64,000 nucleotides of DNA. Origin: Coprobacillus sp. GTDB taxonomy: Bacteria > Bacillota_I > Bacilli_A > RFN20 > CAG-826. A program made the translations under genes and the position numbers. How positions within the stretch are numbered: the stretch's first letter is position 1; every line of letters starts with the position of its first letter. Positions 36,760 to 45,894 of the stretch are shown piece after piece. The stretch is from positions 1 through 64,000 of the forward strand of contig JAJQAG010000004.1 in the NCBI GenBank assembly GCA_021203905.1, written 5' to 3'. Below the pieces are notes generated by a model. It made no database searches. It worked only from the letters and a program-made list of their open reading frames with translations, and was not told the origin of the DNA.

Positions 36760-38952
36760 ATGGTTATCCTCGATGTCTTAATAGAATACACCCAATCTAC
36801 CCTTGATAGATCTTTTACCTATGTCTATCTAGGAGAGAAAAAGGTCGATGTGGGTTTTCGTGTCCTCATCCCCTTTAATAAGAAAGAAATTGTGGGCTAT
36901 GTCATTGAAGTGACCCAAAGCGAAAAAACAAAAGAAGAATTAATTAACGAAAAAGGATTTGAGATTGGTGAGGTTATTGATGTTATTGATACAAAACCTA
37001 TTTTAAATAAAGACCTTTTAGATTTAGTGGATATCCTTTGTGACTATTATCTCTGTGGGAGAATGGCCATCTTACAATGTATGCTTCCACCCTCTCTTAA
37101 TATTAGAAAAAGCGCTTTAAGCGCTCCTAAAATTGCTTACGATCAATATCTTACCATCAGTGGTAAATATCATAGTGATGGTCTTACTCCTAAGCAAAAA
37201 GAAGTCTATGAGCTCATCCACGCTAACGGGAAAGTCTTAAAAAACACCATTAGCCCCGCTATCTGTAAGGCGCTTATTGATAAACACAAAGTTAAGATTA
37301 TCAAGGAAGAGAAAAGAAGGTTAAAAATAGAAGGGAATGAAGTCTATCCTGAAGTCACCCTTACCGATGATCAGAAGAAGGTCATTAAAGAGTTTAATAA
37401 TAGTAAGGACTCAGTCTATCTTCTTGAAGGAGTGACTGGTAGTGGAAAGACTGAGGTCTATCTCTCTATCTGTGATGAGTATTTAAAACAAGGTAAGAGT
37501 GTCCTCATTCTTGTCCCGGAGATTGCCCTCACTAAATCCATGAGTGAATTCTTCCTTAATCGTTTTCACTCTAACGTTGCCATTCTTCACTCTTCTCTCA
37601 CTAAAGCTGAGCGATATGACGAATATCGTCGTATCCAAAATGGAGATGCGAAGATTGTCGTTGGAGCGAGATCTGCAATCTTTGCCCCACTTTCTAATAT
37701 TGGATTAATCATTCTTGATGAAGAGCACACTGAATCATATAAGCAAGATTCCTATCCATATTACCACGCTCGTGATGTTGCCCTTTTTAGAGCGAATCAA
37801 CACCACGCTAAAGTTATTTTAGGAAGTGCTACCCCCTCTCTTGAGAGTAGAGCTAAAGCTTCTAAAGGTGTCTATCATCTTTTAACTCTATCCAAGAGAA
37901 TTAATGATCAGCCCCTTCCTCAGGTGACCATTATTAGAATGAGTAATCGAGCGAACTTCTCTAATGAATCCACCCTATTCACTGCTTCCTTAATTGAGGA
38001 AATTCGTCAACGACTAGAGAAGGGTGAACAAGTGATCCTCTTAGTTAATAAGAGAGGATTCTCCTCTCTTACATGTCGAGAGTGTGGCTATACATTTATT
38101 TGTCCCACTTGTAAGGTTCCCCTTGTGTATCACAAGAAAGACGAAACCTTAAAATGTCACCACTGTAATTATCAAGAAGCCGTTCCCGAGGTTTGTCCAG
38201 AGTGCGGAAGTAGCAAACTCATGAAGCTCGGATACGGGACAGAGAAAGTAGAAGAAGAAGTTCTTAAACTCTTTTCCACCGCTCGTGTCCTTCGTCTCGA
38301 TAGTGATGCCGCCAGAGAGAGAAATGTCATGAGACAGATTATCGATGAATTCTCCGCTCATCAAGCGGATATACTTATTGGCACTCAAATGATTGCCAAA
38401 GGTCATGACTTTAAGGATGTCACCCTTGTGGGAGTTATAAATGCGGATCTAGGTTTAAGTGCTCCCTCATATCGAAATAGTGAGAGAACATTCCAACTTC
38501 TCACCCAAGCCATTGGCAGATGTGGAAGGGGAGAGAAGAAAGGAGAAGCCATTATTCAGACTTATAATCCGAGCCACTACGCTATCACTAATGCAGCGAG
38601 ACAAGACTATGAGAACTTCTATCGCTTGGAAATGAGTAAGAGAAAATCGCTCCATAATCCACCCTTCTATTTCTACTGTGCGATTAAGATCTGTGGAAAG
38701 AGTGAAAAGACCATTGTGGAACTTGGAGAGAATATAAAATATTCTCTAAGTCAAATCCTTAAGGATAAAGCCTCTCTCTATGGGCCCCTTGTTCCCTATG
38801 TTTCTTACTATGACGGGAAGTATTACCGCTCAATCTTGGTGAAGTATCGAGATAACAAAGTGGTAAAGGATGCCATTAGAGAAATTAAAGATGCCCTTAC
38901 TATCAGGGGAAACATTGAAATAAATATCGATTTTGACCCTTATGACTTCTAA
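36760..38952 (+). CDS. priA: Primosomal replication restart helicase PriA
   Basis: A 730-residue superfamily 2 helicase that reloads the replisome at stalled forks. The N-terminal DNA-binding domain starts with VLIEYTQSTLDRSFTY. Helicase motifs include GVTGSGKTEVY, LDEEHTESYKQD and QAIGRCGRGEKKG. Eight zinc-binding cysteines occur in two sets between about 446 and 487 (CRECG, CPTC, CHHC, CPECG). Length is close to normal. Confidence 0.96.
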   Translation: MVILDVLIEYTQSTLDRSFTYVYLGEKKVDVGFRVLIPFNKKEIVGYVIEVTQSEKTKEELINEKGFEIGEVIDVIDTKPILNKDLLDLVDILCDYYLCGRMAILQCMLPPSLNIRKSALSAPKIAYDQYLTISGKYHSDGLTPKQKEVYELIHANGKVLKNTISPAICKALIDKHKVKIIKEEKRRLKIEGNEVYPEVTLTDDQKKVIKEFNNSKDSVYLLEGVTGSGKTEVYLSICDEYLKQGKSVLILVPEIALTKSMSEFFLNRFHSNVAILHSSLTKAERYDEYRRIQNGDAKIVVGARSAIFAPLSNIGLIILDEEHTESYKQDSYPYYHARDVALFRANQHHAKVILGSATPSLESRAKASKGVYHLLTLSKRINDQPLPQVTIIRMSNRANFSNESTLFTASLIEEIRQRLEKGEQVILLVNKRGFSSLTCRECGYTFICPTCKVPLVYHKKDETLKCHHCNYQEAVPEVCPECGSSKLMKLGYGTEKVEEEVLKLFSTARVLRLDSDAARERNVMRQIIDEFSAHQADILIGTQMIAKGHDFKDVTLVGVINADLGLSAPSYRNSERTFQLLTQAIGRCGRGEKKGEAIIQTYNPSHYAITNAARQDYENFYRLEMSKRKSLHNPPFYFYCAIKICGKSEKTIVELGENIKYSLSQILKDKASLYGPLVPYVSYYDGKYYRSILVKYRDNKVVKDAIREIKDALTIRGNIEINIDFDPYDF

Positions 38953-38973
38953 AATATAAAAGGAGATAAAAAC

Positions 38974-39468
38974 ATGATAACGATTAGAATTATTGGTTTA
39001 GATCAATTTGATGTTGGGGACCTTTCAAAGAAATTGACCCCTAATCTCGCTAAGGTATATGAAACAAGTGAGAGCGAAATAAACTTCGTGGCCCCAAGGG
39101 ATACGATGCTATTTCATAATGGAGTGGATCAAAGTCTTTGGAACTGCATTGTGCAGGTTAAAGCCCCACACCGCTGCGAGGCTGTGGAATCCTTTGCTGC
39201 GGACATCCTTATGGCGGCCATAAAAGAAGTGGCTATCAATGTGGCCATTGAGTTTACATACTATGAAGAAGCTCACCGCTATGAATATCTTAATAATGAA
39301 TTCGATCGCTTTATCGAAGCCCCCATTTCTCGAGCGGATTATGATGAAGACGAAGACGATGACGAGTTAGATGATCTTGATGATTTAGGCCTCGAAGATG
39401 AAGAGGAGGACGATGAATTCGACGACATCTATGACGGCGATGTTTTTAAAGAACACGGAATCGAATAA
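38974..39468 (+). CDS. Conserved protein with tautomerase-like domain and acidic tail, unknown function
   Basis: A 164-residue protein. Residues 1-110 read like a small alpha/beta domain of tautomerase/MIF type (ITIRIIGLDQF, then SESEINFVAPRDTMLFHNGVDQ, then a helix and VAIEFTYYEEA). Residue 2 is Ile, so the catalytic Pro1 of real tautomerases is absent. Residues 115-164 are an acidic tail, mostly Asp and Glu, reminiscent of the RNA polymerase delta subunit tail but with no sequence match to the delta fold. AAAGGAG supports the start. It lies between priA and rsmB, where Bacillus has def and fmt. I recall similar uncharacterised proteins from related low-GC bacteria. Confidence 0.72.
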   Translation: MITIRIIGLDQFDVGDLSKKLTPNLAKVYETSESEINFVAPRDTMLFHNGVDQSLWNCIVQVKAPHRCEAVESFAADILMAAIKEVAINVAIEFTYYEEAHRYEYLNNEFDRFIEAPISRADYDEDEDDDELDDLDDLGLEDEEEDDEFDDIYDGDVFKEHGIE

Positions 39469-39588
39469 TTTTCATAAACTCGCTATTTTAGGAATATTTC
39501 TTTAGAAATTATTTTTGTTTTTCTATTTTTTCGCATAAATATCGTTTTTTTATTTTGTTCCGTTCCATATAAATAAATACTATCTAGG

Positions 39589-39609
39589 TTAAACATTTTT
39601 TATGTTTAA
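39589..39609. repeat. Inverted repeat upstream of the rsmB-like gene
   Basis: TTAAACAT (39589-39596), five T residues and ATGTTTAA (39602-39609) form a perfect 8-bp dyad about 19 nt before the -10 box at 39628. It may be an operator or part of the termination signal for the upstream gene. The remainder of the 171-base gap is A/T-rich without other recognisable signals. Confidence 0.45.
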
Positions 39610-39627
39610 AACTCCTTTTTTTGTTCC

Positions 39628-39633
39628 TATAAT
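39628..39633 (+). promoter_or_regulatory. -10 box of the rsmB-like gene (leaderless arrangement)
   Basis: TATAAT ends 6 nt before the ATG at 39640. There is no Shine-Dalgarno sequence. Confidence 0.65.
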
Positions 39634-39639
39634 GAAATT

Positions 39640-40935
39640 ATGAAACCTTTCGAAACTAGCTACGAGGCTCTTAAATCCATCGTTGGTGAGGACGTCTCCT
39701 TTTCCTTAGCATTGAAGCATTTATTCAGTCAAGAGAAATATAGTGCGAAGGAAAAAAATGAGATTTCGGTCATCGTTGGGTGCGCTTTGCGTCACTACTA
39801 TATTTTTGATGAACTCATCTCTCGATATTTCCCTGATCTTGACGTTTACTCTCGTTGTGCGTTTTACATTTTGATGGCGGAGGTTAGATTCCTTAATAAA
39901 GATGGTGACAATAGTGAAGTCATCGAGTTTGTGAAAGAAACTCTTAAAAACAATAAAGTGGAATATCGAGAAGAACAATTTGATGTTCTTGTGGACTATA
40001 TGAAGACCAACCCGGTTCTCATCCCCCAGGATGTCGATCAAACCAGTGTGGAATATGTCCATTATCGTTATAACTTACCGATTCCTATCGTGAAGATGTG
40101 GATGAAGTCTCTTGGAAGAAACACCGCTTATCATCTCTTTAAGGTTTTCTCTCGTTCGATTACGAAATACTTTCGCATTAATACCTTAAAGATGGATGAA
40201 GCCACTTTTAAAGAAACGTATGGTGATTCCTTCTGCTACGATTGTGGAGTGGATAATGTTGTTTATCCTAGCCTTGAAAAGCCTGTCTCTAAAAGAGACA
40301 CCAATGTCGCGATTAATAAATGTCATCTCTTCTCGACCACTCTTGGTTTAGAGAAGGTTTTAGATTCCCTTGATATTAAAGAGACTGATACTGTAGCCGC
40401 TCTCTCTTCCTCTCTTACCCCTTTGTATCTCTCCCTGGCGACGAGATTAAAGAGCAATCTCAATAAGATTGATGTCATCTTTGAGTCTGGAGCGGACTAT
40501 TATAAGGCGACAAAAGGAATACATGGATATGGAATTGAGAATATGAGATTCTATACCGCGAGCCCATCAAGTTTCATCACTTGTATTAGTGAACCCGTTG
40601 ATTATTTCTTCCTTTCTCCGAAAAACTCCAACTTTGAATTATTTAGATTATCTCCTGATTATGCTCTCCACTTTAAAGTGGATACTCTTGATGCTCTCAT
40701 TGAGAATGAGAAACAATCTTTAGAAGAAGCTGCCCCTCTTGTCAAAGAGGGTGGTAAAATTATTTATGTCATCCCCACCATATCCCACAAGGAAGGGAAG
40801 ACACTTGTAAGTGATTTTCTCAAAAATCACGAGGAATTCTCTCTCGTGGAAGAGAATCAATTCCTCCCCATTGATGAAGAGTATAATTGCTCTTTGTATT
40901 ACGCTATATTGGCGAAAGAAAGAACTGAGAAGTGA
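39640..40935 (+). CDS. RsmB-like protein with degenerate methyltransferase site (probable pseudoenzyme)
   Basis: A 431-residue protein with an N-terminal NusB-like helical domain (about 1-140) and a C-terminal Rossmann-like part, in the canonical rsmB place before rlmN. RsmB methylates C967 of 16S rRNA using two cysteines. Here the catalytic DAPCSG block reads SPKNSN (326-331) and the second TC is IP (378-379). The SAM-binding AAPGGKT has become ALSSSLTP (about 248-256). The reading frame is intact, leaderless from a TATAAT at 39628, and overlaps rlmN. It probably binds RNA or the ribosome without methylating it. Confidence 0.82.
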   Translation: MKPFETSYEALKSIVGEDVSFSLALKHLFSQEKYSAKEKNEISVIVGCALRHYYIFDELISRYFPDLDVYSRCAFYILMAEVRFLNKDGDNSEVIEFVKETLKNNKVEYREEQFDVLVDYMKTNPVLIPQDVDQTSVEYVHYRYNLPIPIVKMWMKSLGRNTAYHLFKVFSRSITKYFRINTLKMDEATFKETYGDSFCYDCGVDNVVYPSLEKPVSKRDTNVAINKCHLFSTTLGLEKVLDSLDIKETDTVAALSSSLTPLYLSLATRLKSNLNKIDVIFESGADYYKATKGIHGYGIENMRFYTASPSSFITCISEPVDYFFLSPKNSNFELFRLSPDYALHFKVDTLDALIENEKQSLEEAAPLVKEGGKIIYVIPTISHKEGKTLVSDFLKNHEEFSLVEENQFLPIDEEYNCSLYYAILAKERTEK

Positions 40936-41978
40936 TTAATTTATACGGCATTGAACTTTCTAAATTAGAAGAGGTGATGATTAACGAGGGGCAGAAGAAG
41001 TATCGAGCCACTCAACTATATTCATGGATCTATCAAAAGAAGGCGACCTCATTTGATGAAATGAGTGATATTTCGTTGTCCTTTAGAGAAACTCTTAAAG
41101 AGAAATATTGCCTTACTATTCCTAAGATTCACACTCGTCAGCTCTCCACTGACGGAACCATTAAACTCCTTGTGGAGATGGAAGATGGGATGAAAGTGGA
41201 GACGGTCTTGATGCGCTACTCTTATGGGTGTGTCGCCTGTGTTTCGAGTCAAGTTGGTTGCGCCATGGGTTGTTCTTTTTGTGCGTCTGGACTCCTTGGA
41301 AAAAAGAGAAACCTTCTTCCTGAAGAAATGGTGGGGCAGATCCTCTGCCTTAATAATGAACTTGAAAAAGAGAAACAAGGTCAGAGAGTGACTCATGTCG
41401 TTTTAATGGGTACAGGAGAACCTTTTGATAACTATGATAATGTCATGGACTTTATTCGGATTATCAATAATCAACATGGTCTCTCTATTGGAGCGAGACA
41501 CATCACTGTCTCTACCTGTGGGATTAGTGAAGGAATAAGACGATACGCACGAGAAGGACTACAGACTAATCTTGCGATAAGCTTACACGCTCCAAACGAT
41601 GAAATCAGAAATAAATTAATGAACATTAATCACCTTTATCCATTATCTAGTATAATGGAAGCGGTGAGAGAGTATATCAGTATCGCTCATCGAAGAGTGA
41701 CCTATGAGTATCTCTTAATCCAAGATGTCAATGATAGTTTCGAGTGTGCACAACAGTTAGTGGATCTCGTGGGTGACACCGAAGGTTACGTGAATCTCAT
41801 CCCTTATAATGAAACCCATCTTGCGGATTATAAGAGAAGTAGTAACAATCGTATTCATGCCTTTGGTGGCTACCTTGAACAACACGGACTCAATGTCACG
41901 ATCAGAAAAGAATTTGGCAGTGATATTGATGCCGCCTGTGGGCAACTCAAAGCCAAAGCAGAAGGGAAAATGCAATGA
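40932..41978 (+). CDS. rlmN: Dual-specificity 23S rRNA/tRNA adenine-C2 methyltransferase
   Basis: A 348-residue radical SAM enzyme that makes m2A2503 in 23S rRNA and m2A37 in tRNA. The cluster motif CxxxCxxC is C110, C114 and C117. The GTGEPFDNYDNV and STCGI segments and the C-terminal cysteine (DAACGQLK) that carries the methyl group are all present. It starts with GTG overlapping the previous stop (GTGA) and ends overlapping the phosphatase gene (ATGA). Confidence 0.96.
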   Translation: MINLYGIELSKLEEVMINEGQKKYRATQLYSWIYQKKATSFDEMSDISLSFRETLKEKYCLTIPKIHTRQLSTDGTIKLLVEMEDGMKVETVLMRYSYGCVACVSSQVGCAMGCSFCASGLLGKKRNLLPEEMVGQILCLNNELEKEKQGQRVTHVVLMGTGEPFDNYDNVMDFIRIINNQHGLSIGARHITVSTCGISEGIRRYAREGLQTNLAISLHAPNDEIRNKLMNINHLYPLSSIMEAVREYISIAHRRVTYEYLLIQDVNDSFECAQQLVDLVGDTEGYVNLIPYNETHLADYKRSSNNRIHAFGGYLEQHGLNVTIRKEFGSDIDAACGQLKAKAEGKMQ

Positions 41979-42727
41979 GCAAAGAAAAAGGACTTCATGG
42001 AGATTTTGCCTTTAAAAGTGATAAGGGCATTGTCAGAAGTAGCAACGAAGATCGTTGTATTGCTTTAATGAGCAGTTACGATGATGTCTTACTCGCTGTG
42101 GCGGATGGAATGGGTGGTTATAACAAAGGTGATTTAGCCGCACAAATGACTATTGACTATCTCAAAGAAGCCTTTCTTGCTCGCAAAAGATTTTACACTG
42201 CAAATGGTATGCACCATTGGTTAAAAAAGAATATTAAGAAAATTAATACACTCGTCTATGAAAAATCCATCTCTGGTCCAGATTATTCTGGGATGGGAAC
42301 CACATTAACTTGCGTTGTGGTCATGAAAAACAAAGCAATTTACGCTCAAATTGGTGATTCTCGTGCGTATGCTTATACCTCTGATACTCTTGAACAAGTG
42401 ACAGAAGATCAATCTCTTGTTGAATATTACTATCGAACAGGACAAATTTCTGAAGAAGAAAAAATAACCCACCAAAATAAAAATGTTCTCACTAATGCTT
42501 TAGGAACATTCCCCTCCCTATCCCTTGCAATATCCACCAAACCATATCATGGAGAAGGTATCTTTCTCTGTAGTGATGGCTTGTATAATAATCTTGGAAT
42601 TAATGACATTAAAAACATTCTTCAATGCAATGAAGGGCTCTCTATTAAAGCGAGTATGCTTATCTCTAGTGCAAACAGTAATAATTCCAATGATAATCTC
42701 TCCGTTGTGTTATGGGAGAGTAAGTAA
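41975..42727 (+). CDS. prpC: PP2C-type serine/threonine phosphatase
   Basis: A 250-residue cytosolic PPM phosphatase, partner of the next kinase. Metal-binding aspartates lie in VADGMGGY, FLCSDGLYNN and NSNDNLSVVLW. It begins inside the rlmN stop and the kinase starts 2 nt after its own stop, so opposing activities are made together, as in other Firmicutes. Confidence 0.94.
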   Translation: MSKEKGLHGDFAFKSDKGIVRSSNEDRCIALMSSYDDVLLAVADGMGGYNKGDLAAQMTIDYLKEAFLARKRFYTANGMHHWLKKNIKKINTLVYEKSISGPDYSGMGTTLTCVVVMKNKAIYAQIGDSRAYAYTSDTLEQVTEDQSLVEYYYRTGQISEEEKITHQNKNVLTNALGTFPSLSLAISTKPYHGEGIFLCSDGLYNNLGINDIKNILQCNEGLSIKASMLISSANSNNSNDNLSVVLWESK

Positions 42728-42729
42728 GG

Positions 42730-43611
42730 ATGGAACTAAAACCCGGCCAAATGATAAATGACCTCTACCGCATCACGGGAGATGTCGGTCGTGGTGGTAT
42801 GGCGGAAATTTATGAAGCCTACGATGTTTTACATAAGCGCCCCGTCGCTCTTAAATTCATTCGTGAAGATACGATGAAAAATCCTAAAAATGTCAGGCGT
42901 TTTGAAAATGAAGCGGCGATTGCCTCCTCTTTAAATCACCCTAACATTGTCGCCGTTTACGACCATGGTGAAGTTGACGGCAGAGCCTATATTGTCAATG
43001 AACTTATCAAAGGATCAACCTTAAAAGAAATCTTAGATATTCGCGCTCCTTTATCCATTCCCGAGTGTCTTGACATTATGATTCAAGTCACCGAGGCCTT
43101 AAGCTACGCCCATCAAAAGGGAGTGGTTCATCGTGACATCAAACCTCATAACATTTTTTATGAGACTGATGGAACCGTAAAGATTGGTGATTTTGGGATT
43201 GCCACAGCGGAAGGTGTCACTGCAGAAAATCTTCCGACGAATGATATTCAAGGAAGTGTTCATTATCTCGCTCCAGAGATTACTCAAGGAAAAGGTGCCA
43301 GTGTACAGAGTGATATTTACTCTCTTGGTTGCACTCTTTATGAAATGATTACAGGGCACACTCCCTTTAATGGATCCTCCCCTGTAAAGATTGCCCTTGC
43401 TCATGTCGAACAACCCTTCCCCTCTCCTAGAGTGTATATGCCCTCTTGTCCTCTCTCTCTTGAAACCATCATCTTAAAAGCGTGTCAGAAAAAACCGAAA
43501 GACCGCTATAAAAGTGCAATGGAACTTCATGATGACCTTATCAAGGTCAAAGAAAATAAAGATATTGATGAAAAGAAAGGCTTTATGTCCAGAATTTTTG
43601 GTTTTAAATAA
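42730..43611 (+). CDS. prkC: PrkC-type serine/threonine kinase, kinase domain only
   Basis: A 293-residue Hanks-type kinase. It has the glycine loop GDVGRGGMAEIYEAYD (18-32), catalytic K42 in VALKF, the HRDIKPHN loop near residue 136, DFGIA and the APE motif. Bacillus PrkC is about 650 residues, with a membrane helix and extracellular PASTA domains that bind peptidoglycan. Here the protein ends shortly after the kinase domain, with no membrane segment and no PASTA repeat, so it is cytosolic. The frame runs cleanly into rsgA, so this does not look like a recent frameshift. Confidence 0.93.
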   Translation: MELKPGQMINDLYRITGDVGRGGMAEIYEAYDVLHKRPVALKFIREDTMKNPKNVRRFENEAAIASSLNHPNIVAVYDHGEVDGRAYIVNELIKGSTLKEILDIRAPLSIPECLDIMIQVTEALSYAHQKGVVHRDIKPHNIFYETDGTVKIGDFGIATAEGVTAENLPTNDIQGSVHYLAPEITQGKGASVQSDIYSLGCTLYEMITGHTPFNGSSPVKIALAHVEQPFPSPRVYMPSCPLSLETIILKACQKKPKDRYKSAMELHDDLIKVKENKDIDEKKGFMSRIFGFK

Positions 43612-44456
43612 TGACGGGTTTAGTAGTTGGACAAGCACCAAATATCTATTATGTCAAAGCGGACGAGGTCATCTATCGTCTCTCCCCTCGGGGTCTTTTT
43701 AAGATTCACAATCTCTCTGTTATGGTGGGAGATGTCGTGGAGTTTGATGAGAACACGCTCGCAATTTATGAGATCCATGAGAGAAAGAGAGTGTTAAGAC
43801 ATCCAAAGGTGGCTAACATTGATCAACTCGTCATCGTCATGTCTCTTAAAGAACCAGATTTCTCTTACTACTTACTTTGTAAGTATTTGACTTACGCCAA
43901 TTCGCAAGAGATTGAATCACAAGTTATTCTCACCAAGACTGATTTAGTGGATTCCTCTCTTATTAAGGAAGTGGATGAATTTCTCACCACTTTAAATATT
44001 AAGCATTACTTTATTTCTAATAAAACTGGAGAAGGACTTGAGACACTTCATAACCTCTTCTCTCATCATCTCAATGTTTTATGTGGCCAGTCTGGAGTGG
44101 GTAAATCCTCTCTTCTCAACTCTCTAGATCCCACTTTTGAAAGAGAGATAGGGGAGTATTCAACTTCTCTCAATCGAGGAAAGCACAAGACAACCTCTAC
44201 GATGCTACTCCCATTCCTAGATGGTTATATCGCAGACACTCCAGGATTCTCTTCTCTTGAGCTTCGTCTCAGCGAGGAAGAATTATCCCATTATTTTCCA
44301 GGATTTTATCCTGGATATCTCTCCTGTTACTATAAGAATTGTCGTCATATTTCTGAACCCCAGTGTGAAATCAAGAAACTAATAAATGAAGGAAAAATTC
44401 CTTCATTAGTGTATGATATATATAGAAAGATGAAAGATGAGATTAATGAATTATGA
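43611..44456 (+). CDS. rsgA: Ribosome small-subunit GTPase RsgA
   Basis: A 281-residue circularly permuted GTPase that checks late 30S assembly. An OB-like N-terminus is followed by LTKTDLVD (G4), GQSGVGKSSLLN (G1) and DTPGFSS (G3) in the permuted order, then a zinc site CYYKNCRHISEPQC. The ATG shares a base with the kinase stop, and its end overlaps rpe by 4 nt. Confidence 0.96.
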   Translation: MTGLVVGQAPNIYYVKADEVIYRLSPRGLFKIHNLSVMVGDVVEFDENTLAIYEIHERKRVLRHPKVANIDQLVIVMSLKEPDFSYYLLCKYLTYANSQEIESQVILTKTDLVDSSLIKEVDEFLTTLNIKHYFISNKTGEGLETLHNLFSHHLNVLCGQSGVGKSSLLNSLDPTFEREIGEYSTSLNRGKHKTTSTMLLPFLDGYIADTPGFSSLELRLSEEELSHYFPGFYPGYLSCYYKNCRHISEPQCEIKKLINEGKIPSLVYDIYRKMKDEINEL

Positions 44457-45106
44457 GTGATGTTAAGATTGCGGCGTCTCTTCTTGCTAGTAACTTCAAA
44501 AACCTTCACAAAGAGATAGTAAGTGTCGAGAAGTTTGGTTGCGAGTATCTTCATTTCGATGTCATGGATGGTCACTTTGTCAATAACATCTCTTTTGGAG
44601 TGCCAGTCCTCGAATCAATCTCTCATATTCATCATATGACCAACGATGTTCATCTCATGATTTTCAATCCTAGTGATTATGTTGAAGCTTTTATTCATGC
44701 GGGAGCAAACATCATTACCTTCCACTACGAAGCAGTAAAGGAAGAAGAGATCCAACCTCTTATTGATAAGATTCATGCTTTAGGCGCGAAAGCGGGACTT
44801 AGCATTAAACCAGAGACGAAAGTGGATGTTGTCCTTCCTTATTTAGATAGTCTTGATCTTGTTCTTGTTATGAGTGTGGAACCAGGTTTTGGGGGACAAG
44901 AGTTTATCCCCTCCTCTCTTGATAAAATTAAAACTCTCCGCAAAAAGATAGATAAAGGCCATTATAACACTCTCATTGAAGTGGATGGGGGAATTAACCA
45001 AGAGAGAGCAAAAGAGTGCACCGATGCTGGTGTGGATATTCTTGTCGCGGGTAACTACATTTTTTCTGCTAATAAAAAACAAGCCATTAGAAGCTTGAAA
45101 GGATAA
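44453..45106 (+). CDS. rpe: Ribulose-phosphate 3-epimerase
   Basis: A 217-residue TIM-barrel enzyme interconverting ribulose-5-phosphate and xylulose-5-phosphate. HFDVMDGHFV, DVHLMIFNP, MSVEPGFGGQ and EVDGGINQ hold the metal and phosphate sites. It follows rsgA as in Bacillus. Confidence 0.96.
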   Translation: MSDVKIAASLLASNFKNLHKEIVSVEKFGCEYLHFDVMDGHFVNNISFGVPVLESISHIHHMTNDVHLMIFNPSDYVEAFIHAGANIITFHYEAVKEEEIQPLIDKIHALGAKAGLSIKPETKVDVVLPYLDSLDLVLVMSVEPGFGGQEFIPSSLDKIKTLRKKIDKGHYNTLIEVDGGINQERAKECTDAGVDILVAGNYIFSANKKQAIRSLKG

Positions 45107-45110
45107 AACG

Positions 45111-45824
45111 ATGACCACAAATCAAGTGATGGCCTATATTCCTATCCTCGTCATCGTCTTTTTTGTTATCGCGATTATCTTTTCTCGCTATAGCTATAAG
45201 AAGATTCATCATACCCCTCATCGTATGTTACAGACCTTTCCCTACGAGTTTAACGATCCTTTTGCTTATGATAAGAACACCACAGGGAACATCTTTTTAT
45301 TTCTCTCTATTGTCTTAGAGATAATCTACTGTGCTTTCTTTGATTTTACTTACGATAGTAATGCGACAATGTACGTCATTGTCTTTGGGATGGCGTTTCT
45401 CGCTCTCTTCTCTTTAGTGCTCTTCTTTCTTCCCTATCGATATAGTCTGGCCCATCTTGTCATTTCTCTTTTAACTTTTGTCTTCGGATTCCTTGTCGCG
45501 ATTCTTCTTATCTTTAAGGATAGTAGTGTTATCTCTTACTATGGAGATCTCTATAAAGAGAGTGGTGATGCTTCACAATACACTGAAGCGATCATCTCTC
45601 TTATCATCACCATTCTCTGTTCTTTAGCGATGCTATTTGCTCTTCTTCTCGTTCTTATCAGTAAAAACCCCTTTAAACTCGATGAAGTCACTAATCCTGA
45701 TGGGACAGTGAGCTATGAAAGACCAAGAGTATTTGCTCTCGCCACTATGGAGTGGGTCACCATTATCGTAAACTTTGGAACGCTCCTCTCTCTTATGATT
45801 CTCTACTTTGTCTATCTTTCATAA
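45111..45824 (+). CDS. Integral membrane protein of unknown function
   Basis: A 237-residue protein with about six hydrophobic segments and no recognisable motif. The first helix is followed by a basic stretch (RYSYKKIHHTPHR), and the loop near residues 195-210 is hydrophilic. It begins 4 nt after rpe and is the last gene before a bidirectional terminator, so it belongs to the rlmN-to-rpe operon by position. Function is not inferable. Confidence 0.75.
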   Translation: MTTNQVMAYIPILVIVFFVIAIIFSRYSYKKIHHTPHRMLQTFPYEFNDPFAYDKNTTGNIFLFLSIVLEIIYCAFFDFTYDSNATMYVIVFGMAFLALFSLVLFFLPYRYSLAHLVISLLTFVFGFLVAILLIFKDSSVISYYGDLYKESGDASQYTEAIISLIITILCSLAMLFALLLVLISKNPFKLDEVTNPDGTVSYERPRVFALATMEWVTIIVNFGTLLSLMILYFVYLS

Positions 45825-45844
45825 TCACATAGATGAATAGTAAG

Positions 45845-45876
45845 AAAAAACCATCCTTCTTGGATGGCTTTTTCTT
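45845..45876. terminator. Bidirectional terminator between the rpe operon and rpmB
   Basis: CCATCC (45851-45856), loop TTCTT, GGATGG (45862-45867) flanked by A6 upstream and CTTTTTCTT downstream. It works for both converging transcripts. Confidence 0.9.
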
Positions 45877-45894
45877 GAACTAAAAATCTATCAA

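Noticed and set aside
38974-39468. RNA polymerase delta subunit (rpoE)
   Set aside because: Only the acidic tail is similar; the N-terminal domain does not match the delta fold.
39640-40935. Calling the RsmB-like gene a pseudogene
   Set aside because: The frame is intact, the promoter and rlmN overlap are kept; only the active site has changed.
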